From: Lentisphaerota bacterium | GTDB taxonomy: Bacteria; Verrucomicrobiota; Kiritimatiellia; PWTM01 | NCBI GenBank assembly: GCA_016873715.1 | Contig: VGWF01000052.1 | Span: forward strand, 1 to 32,069 | Direction of reading: 5' to 3' | DNA length: 32,069 bases | In this document: piece by piece, positions 1 to 8,539 of the stretch | How the letters are laid out: each line of letters starts with the position of its first letter | Numbering within the stretch: position 1 is the first letter of the stretch | The notes under the pieces: generated by a model | The model's database searches: none | What the model saw: only the letters and a program-made list of their open reading frames with translations | What the model was told of the DNA's origin: nothing | Translations under genes and position numbers: made by a program

Positions 1-15
1 GCTCCGGCGCGGCCG

Positions 16-44
16 TTGCGCGGAGGGTCGGGATCGGGTATCTT
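16..44 (+). promoter_or_regulatory. Candidate sigma70-type promoter of ahcY
   Basis: TTGCGC (16-21) and TATCTT (39-44) are separated by 17 bp. Predicted transcription start is near 51, giving a leader of about 48 nt to the ATG at 99. Found by eye; it matches the -35/-10 pattern in front of several other genes here. Confidence 0.45.
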
Positions 45-50
45 CTCAGC

Positions 51-66
51 CCCGTCCGCGGACGGG
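51..66 (+). promoter_or_regulatory. Perfect 16-bp palindrome at the predicted ahcY transcript start
   Basis: CCCGTCCG is followed directly by its reverse complement CGGACGGG. It lies 7 bp after the -10 box, so it would be an operator over the start site or a hairpin at the mRNA 5' end. No SAH or SAM riboswitch consensus could be recognised in the 98 bp upstream of the gene. Confidence 0.35.
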
Positions 67-98
67 ATCAACCGACCGGAACAGTCAACGGTGCAACC

Positions 99-1511
99 AT
101 GAAGACGATGGCGAAGAAGGGCGATTTCCACGTGGCCGACCTTTCCCTGGCCGCGTTCGGCCGGCGCGAGATGAAGCTGGCCGAGCACGAGATGCCGGGG
201 CTCATGGCCCTGCGCGAGAAGTTCGGCCGCGCGAAGCCCCTGAAGGGCGCCCGGATCACCGGTTCGCTCCACATGACCATCCAGACCGCGATGCTCGTCG
301 AGACCCTCCAGGCCCTCGGCGCGAAGGTCCGCTGGGCCAGCTGCAACATCTTCTCGACGCAGGACCACGCGGCCGCCGCGCTCGCCGCGGCCGGAACCCC
401 CGTCTTCGCCGTCAAGGGCGAGACGCTGGAGGAGTACTGGGACTACACCGACCGCATCCTCGACTGGGGCGGCGGCAGGGGCCCGAACATGATCCTCGAC
501 GACGGCGGCGATGCGACGCTCTTCGTCCACCTCGGCGTCCAGGCCGTGGACAACCCCGCCATCCTCCGCGGCCCCTTCGGCAGCGAGGAGGAGCGCGTCC
601 TGAAGGCCCAGATCCGCAAGGCCCTGAAGAAGGACCCCACCCGCTTCGTCCGCATGGCGAAGGAGATCCGCGGCGTCAGCGAGGAGACCACCACCGGCGT
701 CCACCGCCTCTACCAGATGTTCGAGAAGGGCCAGCTCCTCTTCCCCGCCTTCAACGTCAACGACTCGGTCACGAAGTCGAAGTTCGACAACATCTACGGC
801 TGCCGCCACTCGCTCGTCGACGGCATCCTGCGCGCAACCGACGTCATGCTCTCGGGCAAGGTCGCGGTGGTCGCCGGCTACGGCGACGTCGGCAAGGGCT
901 CCTGCCAGAGCCTCCGCTCCCAGTGCGCGCGCGTCATCGTCACCGAGATCGATCCCATCTGCGCCCTCCAGGCCGCGATGGAGGGCTACGAGGTGATGAC
1001 GATGGACCGAGCCTGCGAGATCGGCGACGTGTTCGTCACCGCCACCGGCTGCTGCGACGTCATCACCGAGAAGCACATGCGCCGCATGAAGCACCAGGCG
1101 ATCGTCTGCAACATCGGCCACTTCGACAGCGAGATCCAGGTCGACGCCCTCCGCAAGTACCCGTGGGAGGAGATCAAGCCGCAGGTCCACAAGATCACCT
1201 TCCCCTCCGGCCGCTCCATCCTGATGCTCGCCGAGGGCCGCCTCGTGAACCTCGGCTGCGCGACCGGCCACCCGAGCTTCGTGATGTCGAACAGCTTCAC
1301 GAACCAGGTGCTCGCCCAGATCGAGCTCTACTGCAATCCCGGCAAGTACAAGATCGGCGTCTACCGCCTGCCGAAGGCCCTCGATGAGGAAGTCGCCCGC
1401 CTCCACATCGAGCGCGTCGGCATCCAGCTCGAGAAGCTCAGCCGCAAGCAGGCGAAGTATCTCGGGATCCGGGCCGCCGGGCCGTTCAAGCCGGAGCACT
1501 ACCGGTACTAG
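99..1511 (+). CDS. ahcY: Adenosylhomocysteinase (S-adenosyl-L-homocysteine hydrolase)
   Basis: This cytosolic NAD-dependent enzyme reversibly splits S-adenosylhomocysteine into adenosine and homocysteine, relieving product inhibition of methyltransferases in the activated methyl cycle. The 470-residue product has the family features in order: HMT near 58, [12 protein letters not shown] near 82, the [13 protein letters not shown] substrate loop near 219, the NAD-binding GYGDVGKGS at about 260, [11 protein letters not shown] near 346 and the conserved C-terminal PFKPEHYRY. It contains the roughly 40-residue insertion typical of many bacterial and plant forms. A second in-frame ATG lies at 108; neither start has a strong Shine-Dalgarno. 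The downstream spacer is a heptamer array, so co-transcription with the next gene is uncertain. The family call is secure. Confidence 0.98.
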   Translation: MKTMAKKGDFHVADLSLAAFGRREMKLAEHEMPGLMALREKFGRAKPLKGARITGSLHMTIQTAMLVETLQALGAKVRWASCNIFSTQDHAAAALAAAGTPVFAVKGETLEEYWDYTDRILDWGGGRGPNMILDDGGDATLFVHLGVQAVDNPAILRGPFGSEEERVLKAQIRKALKKDPTRFVRMAKEIRGVSEETTTGVHRLYQMFEKGQLLFPAFNVNDSVTKSKFDNIYGCRHSLVDGILRATDVMLSGKVAVVAGYGDVGKGSCQSLRSQCARVIVTEIDPICALQAAMEGYEVMTMDRACEIGDVFVTATGCCDVITEKHMRRMKHQAIVCNIGHFDSEIQVDALRKYPWEEIKPQVHKITFPSGRSILMLAEGRLVNLGCATGHPSFVMSNSFTNQVLAQIELYCNPGKYKIGVYRLPKALDEEVARLHIERVGIQLEKLSRKQAKYLGIRAAGPFKPEHYRY

Positions 1512-1645
1512 GTGCCGGGTGTCGGGTGCCAGGTTCCAGGCGTCAGGCATCCGGAGTCCTCCAAGGACGGGAAGCCCCGTCCCGGGCTCCGCGCGCTCCT
1601 CGGAACCGGTCCCGCTCCGGCCTGAAACCTGACACCTGACACCTC
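1512..1645 (+). repeat. Intergenic 7-bp-period arrays in inverted orientation
   Basis: Immediately after the ahcY stop come GTGCCGG, GTGTCGG, GTGCCAG, GTTCCAG and GCGTCAG (1512-1546). The spacer ends with CCTGAAA, CCTGACA, CCTGACA, CCT (1621-1644), which is the reverse complement of the same GGTGTCAGG family. The two flanks are therefore inverted copies around about 75 bp that include GACGGG-AAGC-CCCGTC, a small hairpin. The array ends 3 bp before the next ATG. Confidence 0.75.
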
Positions 1646-1647
1646 CC

Positions 1648-2334
1648 ATGCGCTGGCTCGTCACAACGTCGGACTACCGGGGCGACCGGATCCGGAATTA
1701 CGAGACGTGGATCGAGTCCGCCGGGATCGCCCCGGTGACTCTCGACGCCGTGCGCCCCGAGCCGGCCGGCGCCGCCTCCTGCGCCGCGCTGCTCCTGAGC
1801 GGCGGCGGGGACATCGCACCGGAGGCCTATGGCGCGCTGCCGCACCCCCGGACGGAATCGGTCATGCCGGACCGCGACCGCATGGAGTTCGACTGGATCC
1901 GCCGCTTCCGCGAGGCGTGCAAGCCGGTCTTCGGCATCTGCCGGGGGCTGCAGGTCCTCCACGTCGCCTTCGGCGGCGGCATGATCCAGCACATCCCGGA
2001 CCTCCCGGCGGCGGCGGACGAACCGCACGGCACGGGCAGCGACGACGTCACGCACGGAATCCGTTGGATGGCGGGAACGCACCTGGCCGACGCCTGCAGG
2101 TCCGCAACCACCGTCAACAGCCACCACAACCAAGCGGCCGATCCGGCGCATCCGGCAGCCGGGCTGCGCATCGCCGCCCTGTCCCCCGCCGGCATCATCG
2201 AGGCGTTCGAGTCGACGGAGGGCCCCCCGGTCTCCGCCGTCCAGTGGCACCCCGAACGGCTTCTTCCGCGGGAGCATCCCGCCTCCGGCGCCCTGCTCCG
2301 CCACTGGATCGCCCTCGTCCGCTCTCCGGTGTAG
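1648..2334 (+). CDS. Gamma-glutamyl-gamma-aminobutyrate hydrolase-like class I glutamine amidotransferase (peptidase C26)
   Basis: The product is 228 residues, about the usual size of free-standing C26 hydrolases such as PuuD, which cleave gamma-glutamyl bonds. The oxyanion strand SGGGDIAPEAYG lies near 51, the nucleophile elbow GICRGLQ places the catalytic Cys at 98, and VQWHPE supplies His201 and Glu203. NSHHNQ near 157 is also typical. No signal peptide is visible, so it is probably cytosolic. No polyamine or GABA genes are nearby, so the true substrate is open. The ATG sits directly behind a heptamer array and lacks a clear Shine-Dalgarno. Confidence 0.85.
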   Translation: MRWLVTTSDYRGDRIRNYETWIESAGIAPVTLDAVRPEPAGAASCAALLLSGGGDIAPEAYGALPHPRTESVMPDRDRMEFDWIRRFREACKPVFGICRGLQVLHVAFGGGMIQHIPDLPAAADEPHGTGSDDVTHGIRWMAGTHLADACRSATTVNSHHNQAADPAHPAAGLRIAALSPAGIIEAFESTEGPPVSAVQWHPERLLPREHPASGALLRHWIALVRSPV

Positions 2335-2436
2335 GCCCCGCCGGGCACTTTGCCGTTGTTTGATCCTGCCGCCGCGGGTATTGTCGCCGTGGTCCGCGCG
2401 CGGGGTTCCCGGTGGGGGGCGCGGACCGGAGAGACC

Positions 2437-4923
2437 GTGGCGAACGACGACGTCATCCTGCAGATCGCCGAGCCCGTCAGCACGATCGCCTGTCGGAAGT
2501 GCGGCCAGGCGATCGACATCGCGGGGCAGCCGGTCTTCGAGGTCATCCTCTGCCCCTCGTGCACGACCGCGCAGAAGGTCCCCGTCCAGCTCGGCCACTT
2601 CCTGCTGTTCGACGTCCTCGGCCGCGGCGGCATGGCGGCGGTCTACCGCGCGCTCGACCGCACGCTCGGCCGGCAGGTGGCGATCAAGGTGATGCGCGGG
2701 GAGATGAGCGAGGATCCGCAGTTCGTCGCGAACTTCCTCCGCGAGGCGCGGTCGGCCGCCCAGATCAACCACCCGAACATCGTCCAGATCTACGCGGTCG
2801 ACGAGTCGGGCGGCCATCCCTACATCGTGATGGAACTGCTCGACGGCGGCCGCATGGACGAGATGATCTCGAAGGGCGACCCGCTCGACGAGATGTTCGT
2901 CCTCAAGAGCGGCCTGGACGCCGCGGAGGGACTCGGCGCCGCCACGGACCGCGGCCTCATCCACGGCGACGTCAAGCCGGCCAACATCCTCTACGACCGC
3001 GCCGGCACGGCGAAGATCGCCGACTTCGGCCTCGCACGTTTCCAGCAGAAGCCGATGGCGAAGGGCGAGATCTGGGGCACCCCCTACTACATCGCGCCGG
3101 AGAAGGTCCGCGACCGGAAGGAGGACCACCGGTCGGACATCTACAGCCTCGGCGCGACGCTCTACCACGCCCTCGCCCTCAAGCCGCCGTTCGAGGGGCA
3201 GACGGCGACCGACGTCGTGCTGGCGCGGCTGAAGGAACCTCCGCCGTCCCTGGAGACGGTCCGGCCGGATCTCCATCCGGCGACGCGCGACCTCATCCTC
3301 CGGATGCTCGAACCCGACCCCTTCCGCCGGTATCCGACATACGCATCGCTGATCAGCGACATCCGCGAGACGATGGAGAAGGTGAAGTCCGCGCGCGAGG
3401 CGCCCGTGGCGGCCCGGAAGCCGCACACGAGCCGGAAGGGACTCTGGATCGGGCTGGCCGTGGTCGCGGTCCTCGCGCTCGCGGCGGCCGGCACGGCGAT
3501 CGCCCTGCGCAGCAAGAGACGCCCCGCCCCGACCCCGCCCCCGGCGGCGACAGGGACGGTGCAGCAGGTCACCCAGGTCCGCACCCCCGCCGTGCAGCCC
3601 GTCCAGCCCTTCTCGGCGGCGGAACAGGACAAGCTGGCGAAGGCGTTCGAGGCCTTCGCGGGCGGCGACGTCCGGGACGGCGAGCAGATCCTCGTCGGCA
3701 TGGTCAAGGACATGCCGATCGAGCACGGCGGCCGCGCATGGATCGCGCTCCTCCTTGCGGTCCCGCCGTGGACGGACGGCAACGCCGACGAGGTCTACCG
3801 CCGCGTCTCCAAGCTCGTCCAGGCGAAGTACGACGCGCAATCCGACGGCAGCCCCCACCCCTCGCTGCTGCCGCAGTCCCTCGCCGCCGTGGCCACGGGC
3901 CAGCCGTTCCGCGAGCCCGCGCCGGCCCCCGGGGCGCCGTGGCCGGCCTGGTACGGACCCCTGGCGCGGTTCTTCCAGAGCGGATCCTCGCTCGCGGCAG
4001 GGAAGATCGACCAGGGCCTGGAGCACCTGGACGCCTACCTGGCGTTGCAGACCGCCGATCCCCGGTGGCCGGCCGGACTGCAGCCGGTGGCGCGGAAGCT
4101 GCGCCAGCAGGCCGTCGATTGGAAGACGTTCCGCGGTGCCACGCTCGACCGGGTCAGGAAGGGACAGGGCGAGGCCGTCTTCGGCGAACTGCAGCGGAAG
4201 ATGGCCGAGGGCCGCACCGGGATCCTGAAGCCCGACCTGAGCCGGCTGGTCGACGACGCCCGGAAGGCCCACACGGAGTGGAAGAAGGGCGAGGACAAGC
4301 GCAAGAAGACCGAGGCCGAGAAGCGGCAACAGGCCGAGGCGGCGGAGCGGAAGAAGAAGGCCGAGGACGACCTCCAGAAGGTGGCCGACTACCGCGGATC
4401 CCTCGCCGGCTGGATGGCCCGCCGCGACTTCCGCGGGGCGCTGGACGCGGCGCGGACCCTGGAATCGTCCGTGGGCGGCGAGGCGAAGGAAGGCGCGCTG
4501 TTCTGGGTCGAAACGGCCGAGGCCCTGAACGGCCTGCGCGACTTCCTCGCCGAGCGCATCAAGGCTTCGCCCATGCGCGGCCCGCAGGCCAAGCGTGATT
4601 TCGGCGGCGACGTCATCGCGGCATCGGCCGCGGGCCTCGCGATCCTCATCGGCGGCGGTGCGGGCACCGCCGAGCGCTCATGGGACAGCATCCATCCCCG
4701 CGTCTACGCCGAGCTCTGCGCGCACTACATCCGCCAGGCGGGGGATGCGGACAAGGCCCGCTACTCCCGCGCGCTGGCCGTGTACACCCACAACGTTCCG
4801 GCGCTCCGCCCGATGGCCGGCCACTTCGCCGCCGCCGCCTTCCGGGCGCAACCCGCCATGGAAGCCGCGTTCAGGAAGCACGCGCCCGACCTGCTGCCCA
4901 AGGAAGCGGAAAAGCCGAAGTAG
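2437..4923 (+). CDS. Membrane-anchored Ser/Thr protein kinase with N-terminal zinc ribbon
   Basis: I chose the GTG at 2437 (828 residues) because GGAGAG lies just upstream; a TTG at 2350 would add 29 unconserved residues. Order of parts: CxxC...CxxC zinc ribbon (Cys19, 22, 39, 42); PknB-like kinase with glycine loop GRGGMAAVY (62), VAIK lysine (84), HGDVKPAN catalytic loop (Asp178, Asn183), DFG (196) and GTPYYIAPE; proline-rich linker; one transmembrane helix at about 335-358; and a long C-terminal region with a charged coiled coil rich in K, E, R and A. HGD replaces the usual HRD, so activation-loop control may differ. The C-terminal region is presumably the sensory or protein-binding part on the far side of the membrane. 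Its ligand and targets cannot be inferred from neighbours. Confidence 0.92.
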   Translation: MANDDVILQIAEPVSTIACRKCGQAIDIAGQPVFEVILCPSCTTAQKVPVQLGHFLLFDVLGRGGMAAVYRALDRTLGRQVAIKVMRGEMSEDPQFVANFLREARSAAQINHPNIVQIYAVDESGGHPYIVMELLDGGRMDEMISKGDPLDEMFVLKSGLDAAEGLGAATDRGLIHGDVKPANILYDRAGTAKIADFGLARFQQKPMAKGEIWGTPYYIAPEKVRDRKEDHRSDIYSLGATLYHALALKPPFEGQTATDVVLARLKEPPPSLETVRPDLHPATRDLILRMLEPDPFRRYPTYASLISDIRETMEKVKSAREAPVAARKPHTSRKGLWIGLAVVAVLALAAAGTAIALRSKRRPAPTPPPAATGTVQQVTQVRTPAVQPVQPFSAAEQDKLAKAFEAFAGGDVRDGEQILVGMVKDMPIEHGGRAWIALLLAVPPWTDGNADEVYRRVSKLVQAKYDAQSDGSPHPSLLPQSLAAVATGQPFREPAPAPGAPWPAWYGPLARFFQSGSSLAAGKIDQGLEHLDAYLALQTADPRWPAGLQPVARKLRQQAVDWKTFRGATLDRVRKGQGEAVFGELQRKMAEGRTGILKPDLSRLVDDARKAHTEWKKGEDKRKKTEAEKRQQAEAAERKKKAEDDLQKVADYRGSLAGWMARRDFRGALDAARTLESSVGGEAKEGALFWVETAEALNGLRDFLAERIKASPMRGPQAKRDFGGDVIAASAAGLAILIGGGAGTAERSWDSIHPRVYAELCAHYIRQAGDADKARYSRALAVYTHNVPALRPMAGHFAAAAFRAQPAMEAAFRKHAPDLLPKEAEKPK

Positions 4924-4930
4924 CGCCGCC

Positions 4931-5743
4931 TCACTGGCGGTTCCACCAGCCCCACGCGTTGTCGTCGCTTCGCAGCGGCGTCCCCTCGGTGTTGAGGGCG
5001 ATCTCGGTGCCCTTGGGCGTGCGAGCCCGGAAGTCCAGCGCCCGCGGGTTCCGCCAGACCCCCTTCGTGCGGGTCTTGGCCGTGAAGGCGACGACCGAGC
5101 CGTCGGCGGTGCCCACGTTGGCCCGCCCGCTGTGCCACGCGCCCATGCGGTCCGTGGAAAGATGGAACGGCTGGATGTACGTCCGATTCAGATACTCCGA
5201 CGGATCCTCCTCCGTCAGCCAGGGACACGGAACGCTCTCGACGCCCGCCCCGAAGTTCGCGGTCGCGCGGGCGGGCATGTAGGTCTGCTTCGCGCCGGCG
5301 AAGATCTCGTACATCACGTAGTCGAAGTAGCCGTTGCTGCCGTTCCCCGAGTACAGGAGGCCCCGGCGCAATCCCGGGCAGCGGTAGAGCCGCGGACCGA
5401 TCTGCCCGCCGCCGACATAGCTCAGAAGCGAGCCGTACTTGTTCTTCGGCCACTCGGAGTTCAGCGTCACGTCGTCCGGGATGGCCTCCTTGCCGACGAA
5501 ACACATCTGCCACGCGTTGGAGGAACTCGATCCGCGGCTCCACGCGGAGGCCAGGACGCCGTTGTTGTCCGTCGCGAACGCCGCCGCCGCCGTGAGGATC
5601 TGCTTCATGTTGCTCTTGCAGGCGGTGTCGCGGGCCTTCGACAGCGCCGAGCCGATCTGCGGGGCGATCAGCATCATGAGGATCGCGATGATCGCGATCA
5701 CGACGAGCAATTCGACCAGCGTGAACCCGCTTCTCCGCTTCAT
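4931..5743 (-). CDS. Type II secretion pseudopilin-like protein with prepilin methylation motif (DUF1559-like)
   Basis: The start at 5743 gives 270 residues beginning [19 protein letters not shown], a textbook prepilin leader: cleavage after Gly, then Phe and the conserved Glu5. The mature helix runs on through [16 protein letters not shown]. Near the C-terminus [12 protein letters not shown] matches the H-X9-DG pattern of secreted pseudopilin families that are heavily expanded in PVC bacteria. A GGGGGAG ribosome site precedes the start and overlaps the end of the upstream gene, from which it is separated by 2 bp, so the two are probably co-translated. It would be exported and inserted by a type II or type IV pilus-like machine that is not in this window; its own role is unknown. 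Confidence 0.88.
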   Translation of the reverse strand: MKRRSGFTLVELLVVIAIIAILMMLIAPQIGSALSKARDTACKSNMKQILTAAAAFATDNNGVLASAWSRGSSSSNAWQMCFVGKEAIPDDVTLNSEWPKNKYGSLLSYVGGGQIGPRLYRCPGLRRGLLYSGNGSNGYFDYVMYEIFAGAKQTYMPARATANFGAGVESVPCPWLTEEDPSEYLNRTYIQPFHLSTDRMGAWHSGRANVGTADGSVVAFTAKTRTKGVWRNPRALDFRARTPKGTEIALNTEGTPLRSDDNAWGWWNRQ

Positions 5744-5745
5744 GC

Positions 5746-6033
5746 TCACGGCTCCCCCTTCAGCTCCTGCATCGCTTCCAGCTTCCCGCACCGGGCGCAC
5801 TTGAACAGGTCGACGCCGGTGCCCGAGCCCCGCACCTCGCCGGCCTGGTAGGCGGCCGCGATGGCCTTCGGCGGGAGTTGGAATTCGTGCTTGCAGGCCC
5901 GGCAGCGGAACACAGCCTCGACCCCCGTCGCCAGTCCCTGGCCCCCGGACGCCCGCTGCGAACAGGAGCGGATGCTCCATCCCATCGCGCCGAGCAGCAG
6001 CACCACCGCGACCACGACCAGGATCTGTTTCAT
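5746..6033 (-). CDS. Small single-pass membrane protein with zinc-ribbon domain
   Basis: Starting at the ATG at 6033, the 95-residue product has an N-terminal transmembrane helix (about 3-20) and two cysteine knuckles, [10 protein letters not shown] and FKCARCGK, which form a likely zinc ribbon. A start 36 bp further upstream is possible but would place extra residues before the helix. It is immediately upstream of the pseudopilin gene with 2 bp between them, and a promoter ends 7 nt before the ATG, so the message may be leaderless. No family name is recognised. Confidence 0.7.
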   Translation of the reverse strand: MKQILVVVAVVLLLGAMGWSIRSCSQRASGGQGLATGVEAVFRCRACKHEFQLPPKAIAAAYQAGEVRGSGTGVDLFKCARCGKLEAMQELKGEP

Positions 6034-6040
6034 GCCGCCC

Positions 6041-6069
6041 ACGCTACCCGCAATCGCCCCCAGCGGCAA
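6041..6069 (-). promoter_or_regulatory. Candidate promoter of the zinc-ribbon/pseudopilin pair
   Basis: On the minus strand TTGCCG (6069-6064), 17 bp, then TAGCGT (6046-6041). The ATG begins at 6033, about where transcription would start, so a leaderless mRNA is likely. Confidence 0.45.
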
Positions 6070-6090
6070 GCCTGCTCCGGCCCGTGCCGC

Positions 6091-7563
6091 TCACGGCGCC
6101 ACCGGCACCCGCACCACGATCGAACGGCGGAAGGCGGGAAGGACGACGCGCCCGCCCGCGACCTCCGCGGTCTCCGATGCGTCGCGCCAGGGATCGTAGG
6201 CCGTCGCGCGCCCTGCGGCGCGTCCCCGAAGGAGCCCGGCCAGGTCGAGCGCGGCGCCGGACACCGCCTCCGGCTCGCGCCCCTGCTCCAGGTCGCTCCT
6301 CCAGTCGGACCGGCCGTCGCGGCACCACAGCAGCAGGGTCCGCTTCCCGTCCAGCGCATGGACCCGCAGCGGCCCGTTCGTCGCCACCGCCGCCGGCCGG
6401 AAGCCCTCGGCGGCGGGGTCGAGCCCGGCCACCGCCCTGGCGAACCGGCCGAACTGCCACCACAGGCCGTTCGAATCGATGTACGGGTGCCAGTGCCAGC
6501 ATTGCCCCGCCCCCGCGGCGCCGGCGAAGAACGGCGCGAAGAGGACGTCGTGCAGCAGGACGCCGTCGCGGTCCTTCGCGTAGAGCCTGAACGGGCCGGT
6601 GTGGTTCGGCTCGACCGCGCCGCCCTCCGCCAGCACCACCGGGCGCCGCGGGTCGAACGCCAGGAGTTCCGAGGTCGCATCCGCCGCGAGGACATCCATC
6701 GGCCCCTTGCACACGTCGAGCGCCGCCCCGAGATCGAGGTAGCGGTGCACCTGCGCGACATCGTTGCCCGGCATCGTCATGTACGTCCGGTAACCGTCGC
6801 GCGCCGAGGGCCGGTCGAAGCTGCCGAGGCTCTGCATCGCCAGGTGGTTCGGAAACCGCGAGCGCGGCTCGGCCAGCATGTCGCGGGTCCACGCAAGATG
6901 GCTGTCCGCCCCGCCGCCCGCGGCGTTGATCTCGTTCCAGAGCTCCCAGCCGAAGATCTCCGGACGGTCGCGGAAGCGCTCCGCGAGCCAGTCGAGCCGC
7001 TTCACGAAGAGCGCGCGGCCCGCGGGCGAATCCCAGAACTCCTTCATCGAGGCCACGGGGCCGCCCTTCGAGACGTGGTACGCCTCGCGCATCGCCCACG
7101 TCTTGCCGGGATTCGCCGGGTTGATGTCCCGGAAGTAATCGAGCGTCAGCTTGACCCGGACGCCGCGGGGCCCGCAGAAGTCGAGCAGCGACCGCAGCCG
7201 GCGCGCGCCCTCCTCGTCGAACACGCCGGGCGCCCGCTCCGGGCACCACCACGAATGCCAGAGCCAGACGCGGATGAAGTTCCCGCCGTTCGTCGAGAGC
7301 GCCGTGACCCAGCGCTCCATGCAGGCCTGCTCCTGCCCCTTCGGTCCGCCGGGATGGACCATGTTCAGGCCGTTCGGGATCCAGGGCGAACCGTCGGACA
7401 GCTCGAAGTACCGCGCGTCGCGGGGACTGACCCGCACCCAGGAACGGTCGGCCGCGGCGGCCGGCAGCGCGCAGGCGGCCGCGAGAACGGCGGCCGGAAG
7501 GAGGAACGTCCAACCCCTGGACGGCCGGCGGCCCCCGGGTTCCAACCCCTGGACGGCGTTCAC
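6091..7563 (-). CDS. Secreted (beta/alpha)8 glycoside hydrolase, clan GH-A (GH5-like)
   Basis: The 490-residue product has a signal peptide (hydrophobic stretch about 18-37, AAAA cleavage region) and a catalytic barrel. GWELWNEIN near 205 carries the acid/base Glu211 of clan GH-A, and VVLAEGGA places a candidate nucleophile Glu at 313. GLNMVHP, FIRVWLWHSWW and the C-terminal all-beta part, perhaps a DUF5060/DUF5605-like accessory domain, fit secreted beta-mannanase or cellulase-like enzymes; the exact substrate is unknown. The GTG start at 7563 overlaps the argF stop by 4 bp (GTGA). The first 20 codons contain a paired inverted-repeat motif (separate entry). A catabolic exported enzyme coupled to argF is odd. 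Confidence 0.78.
   Translation of the reverse strand: MNAVQGLEPGGRRPSRGWTFLLPAAVLAAACALPAAAADRSWVRVSPRDARYFELSDGSPWIPNGLNMVHPGGPKGQEQACMERWVTALSTNGGNFIRVWLWHSWWCPERAPGVFDEEGARRLRSLLDFCGPRGVRVKLTLDYFRDINPANPGKTWAMREAYHVSKGGPVASMKEFWDSPAGRALFVKRLDWLAERFRDRPEIFGWELWNEINAAGGGADSHLAWTRDMLAEPRSRFPNHLAMQSLGSFDRPSARDGYRTYMTMPGNDVAQVHRYLDLGAALDVCKGPMDVLAADATSELLAFDPRRPVVLAEGGAVEPNHTGPFRLYAKDRDGVLLHDVLFAPFFAGAAGAGQCWHWHPYIDSNGLWWQFGRFARAVAGLDPAAEGFRPAAVATNGPLRVHALDGKRTLLLWCRDGRSDWRSDLEQGREPEAVSGAALDLAGLLRGRAAGRATAYDPWRDASETAEVAGGRVVLPAFRRSIVVRVPVAP
7509..7553 (-). promoter_or_regulatory. Paired inverted-repeat motif, copy 1 (two sites 32 bp apart)
   Basis: TCCAACCCCTGGACGG occurs at 7509-7524 and again at 7541-7556, exactly 32 bp apart. 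The core is a near-palindrome, TCCAA-CCC-CTGGA. It lies inside the first codons of the glycoside hydrolase gene, ahead of the hydrophobic part of its signal peptide. The same arrangement and spacing recur at 21526-21570. Confidence 0.5.
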
Positions 7564-8501
7564 GCCCCGGCCTGCTCCCGCAGCAGGTGCAGCATGATCG
7601 CCTTGTGGATGTGCAGGCGGTTCTCGGCCTCGTCGAACACGACCGACTGCGGGCCGTCGATGACCTCGTCGGTCACCTCGCACCCGCGGACCGCCGGCAG
7701 GCAATGCATGAAGATCGCGCCCCTGCGCGCGCGCTTCATCAGCGCGGCGTTGACCTGGAACGGCGCGAAGCGCGCCTTCCGTCCGGCCATCTGCTCCTCC
7801 GGGATGTGGTAGGACATCCACGAATCGGTGTAGACGACGTCGGCCCCCTTGACCGCCGCCGCCGGCCCCGCGGTGATCTCGACCGCCGAACCGCTCTTCC
7901 CGGCGCAGAGCGCGGTGCGGCGGACGACGGCGGGATCGGGCCGGTAGGCGGGATCGTCGGGGCAGCCGACGCGCACGTTCATGCCGACCTTCGCGGCGGC
8001 GAGCATCAGCGAGTGCGTCACGTTGTTGAGGCCGTCGCCGACGTACGACAGCGTGAGCCCTTGGAGCCGGCCCTTCCTCTCGAGAATCGTCATCAGGTCG
8101 GCGAGGATCTGCGTGGGATGCTCGTCGTTCGTCAGGCCGTTGATGACCGGCACGGTGGCGTGCCGCGCGAGGGCGACGATCGTTCCGTGCTCGAAGAGCC
8201 GGGCCATGATGACGTCCGCGTAGCGGCTGAGCACGCGCGCGGTGTCCTCGGGGCTCTCCTTGCCCTTCCCCAGCGGCGAGGTGCCCAGGTCGTAGTAGAT
8301 CGCGTGGCCGCCCATCTGCGTGGTGCCGGCCTCGAACGAGACGCGGGTGCGCAGGCTGGGCTTCTCGAAGAGCATGACGAGGGTGCGGTCGCGCATCGCG
8401 TCGCGGTACTTCGCCGGGTCGCGCTTCAGGTCGAGGCCGAGCGCGAGGATCGAGTGGATGCGGGCGGGGGTCAGGTCGGTGATGGAAAGCAGGTCTTTCA
8501 T
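7560..8501 (-). CDS. argF: Ornithine carbamoyltransferase-family protein
   Basis: Family reaction: carbamoyl phosphate plus ornithine to citrulline in arginine synthesis, in the cytosol. The 313-residue protein has the carbamoyl-phosphate site FEKPSLRTR (45-53), HPTQ (128-131) and the OTCase signature MHCLPA (265-270). Two features depart from classic ArgF: HPTQ in place of HPCQ, and SWMSYHIPEE (227-236) where the ornithine-binding SMG loop is expected. Ornithine remains most likely, but another amino substrate is possible. It lies 38 bp downstream of pyrB, so the two carbamoyl-phosphate users probably share a transcript; the next gene starts within its stop codon. Confidence 0.86.
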   Translation of the reverse strand: MKDLLSITDLTPARIHSILALGLDLKRDPAKYRDAMRDRTLVMLFEKPSLRTRVSFEAGTTQMGGHAIYYDLGTSPLGKGKESPEDTARVLSRYADVIMARLFEHGTIVALARHATVPVINGLTNDEHPTQILADLMTILERKGRLQGLTLSYVGDGLNNVTHSLMLAAAKVGMNVRVGCPDDPAYRPDPAVVRRTALCAGKSGSAVEITAGPAAAVKGADVVYTDSWMSYHIPEEQMAGRKARFAPFQVNAALMKRARRGAIFMHCLPAVRGCEVTDEVIDGPQSVVFDEAENRLHIHKAIMLHLLREQAGA

Positions 8502-8539
8502 GGCGTCGTTTCCGCCCGCGCCGCGCGCGGGCCGTGGGT

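Noticed and set aside
1-98. SAM or SAH riboswitch upstream of ahcY
   Set aside because: The available 98 bp hold a promoter and a palindrome but no recognisable conserved riboswitch core.
1543-4329. Very long open frame (928 codons) on the minus strand opposite the kinase and amidotransferase genes
   Set aside because: Antisense shadow of two well-supported genes in GC-rich DNA; low-complexity R/A/G/L-rich translation with no motif.
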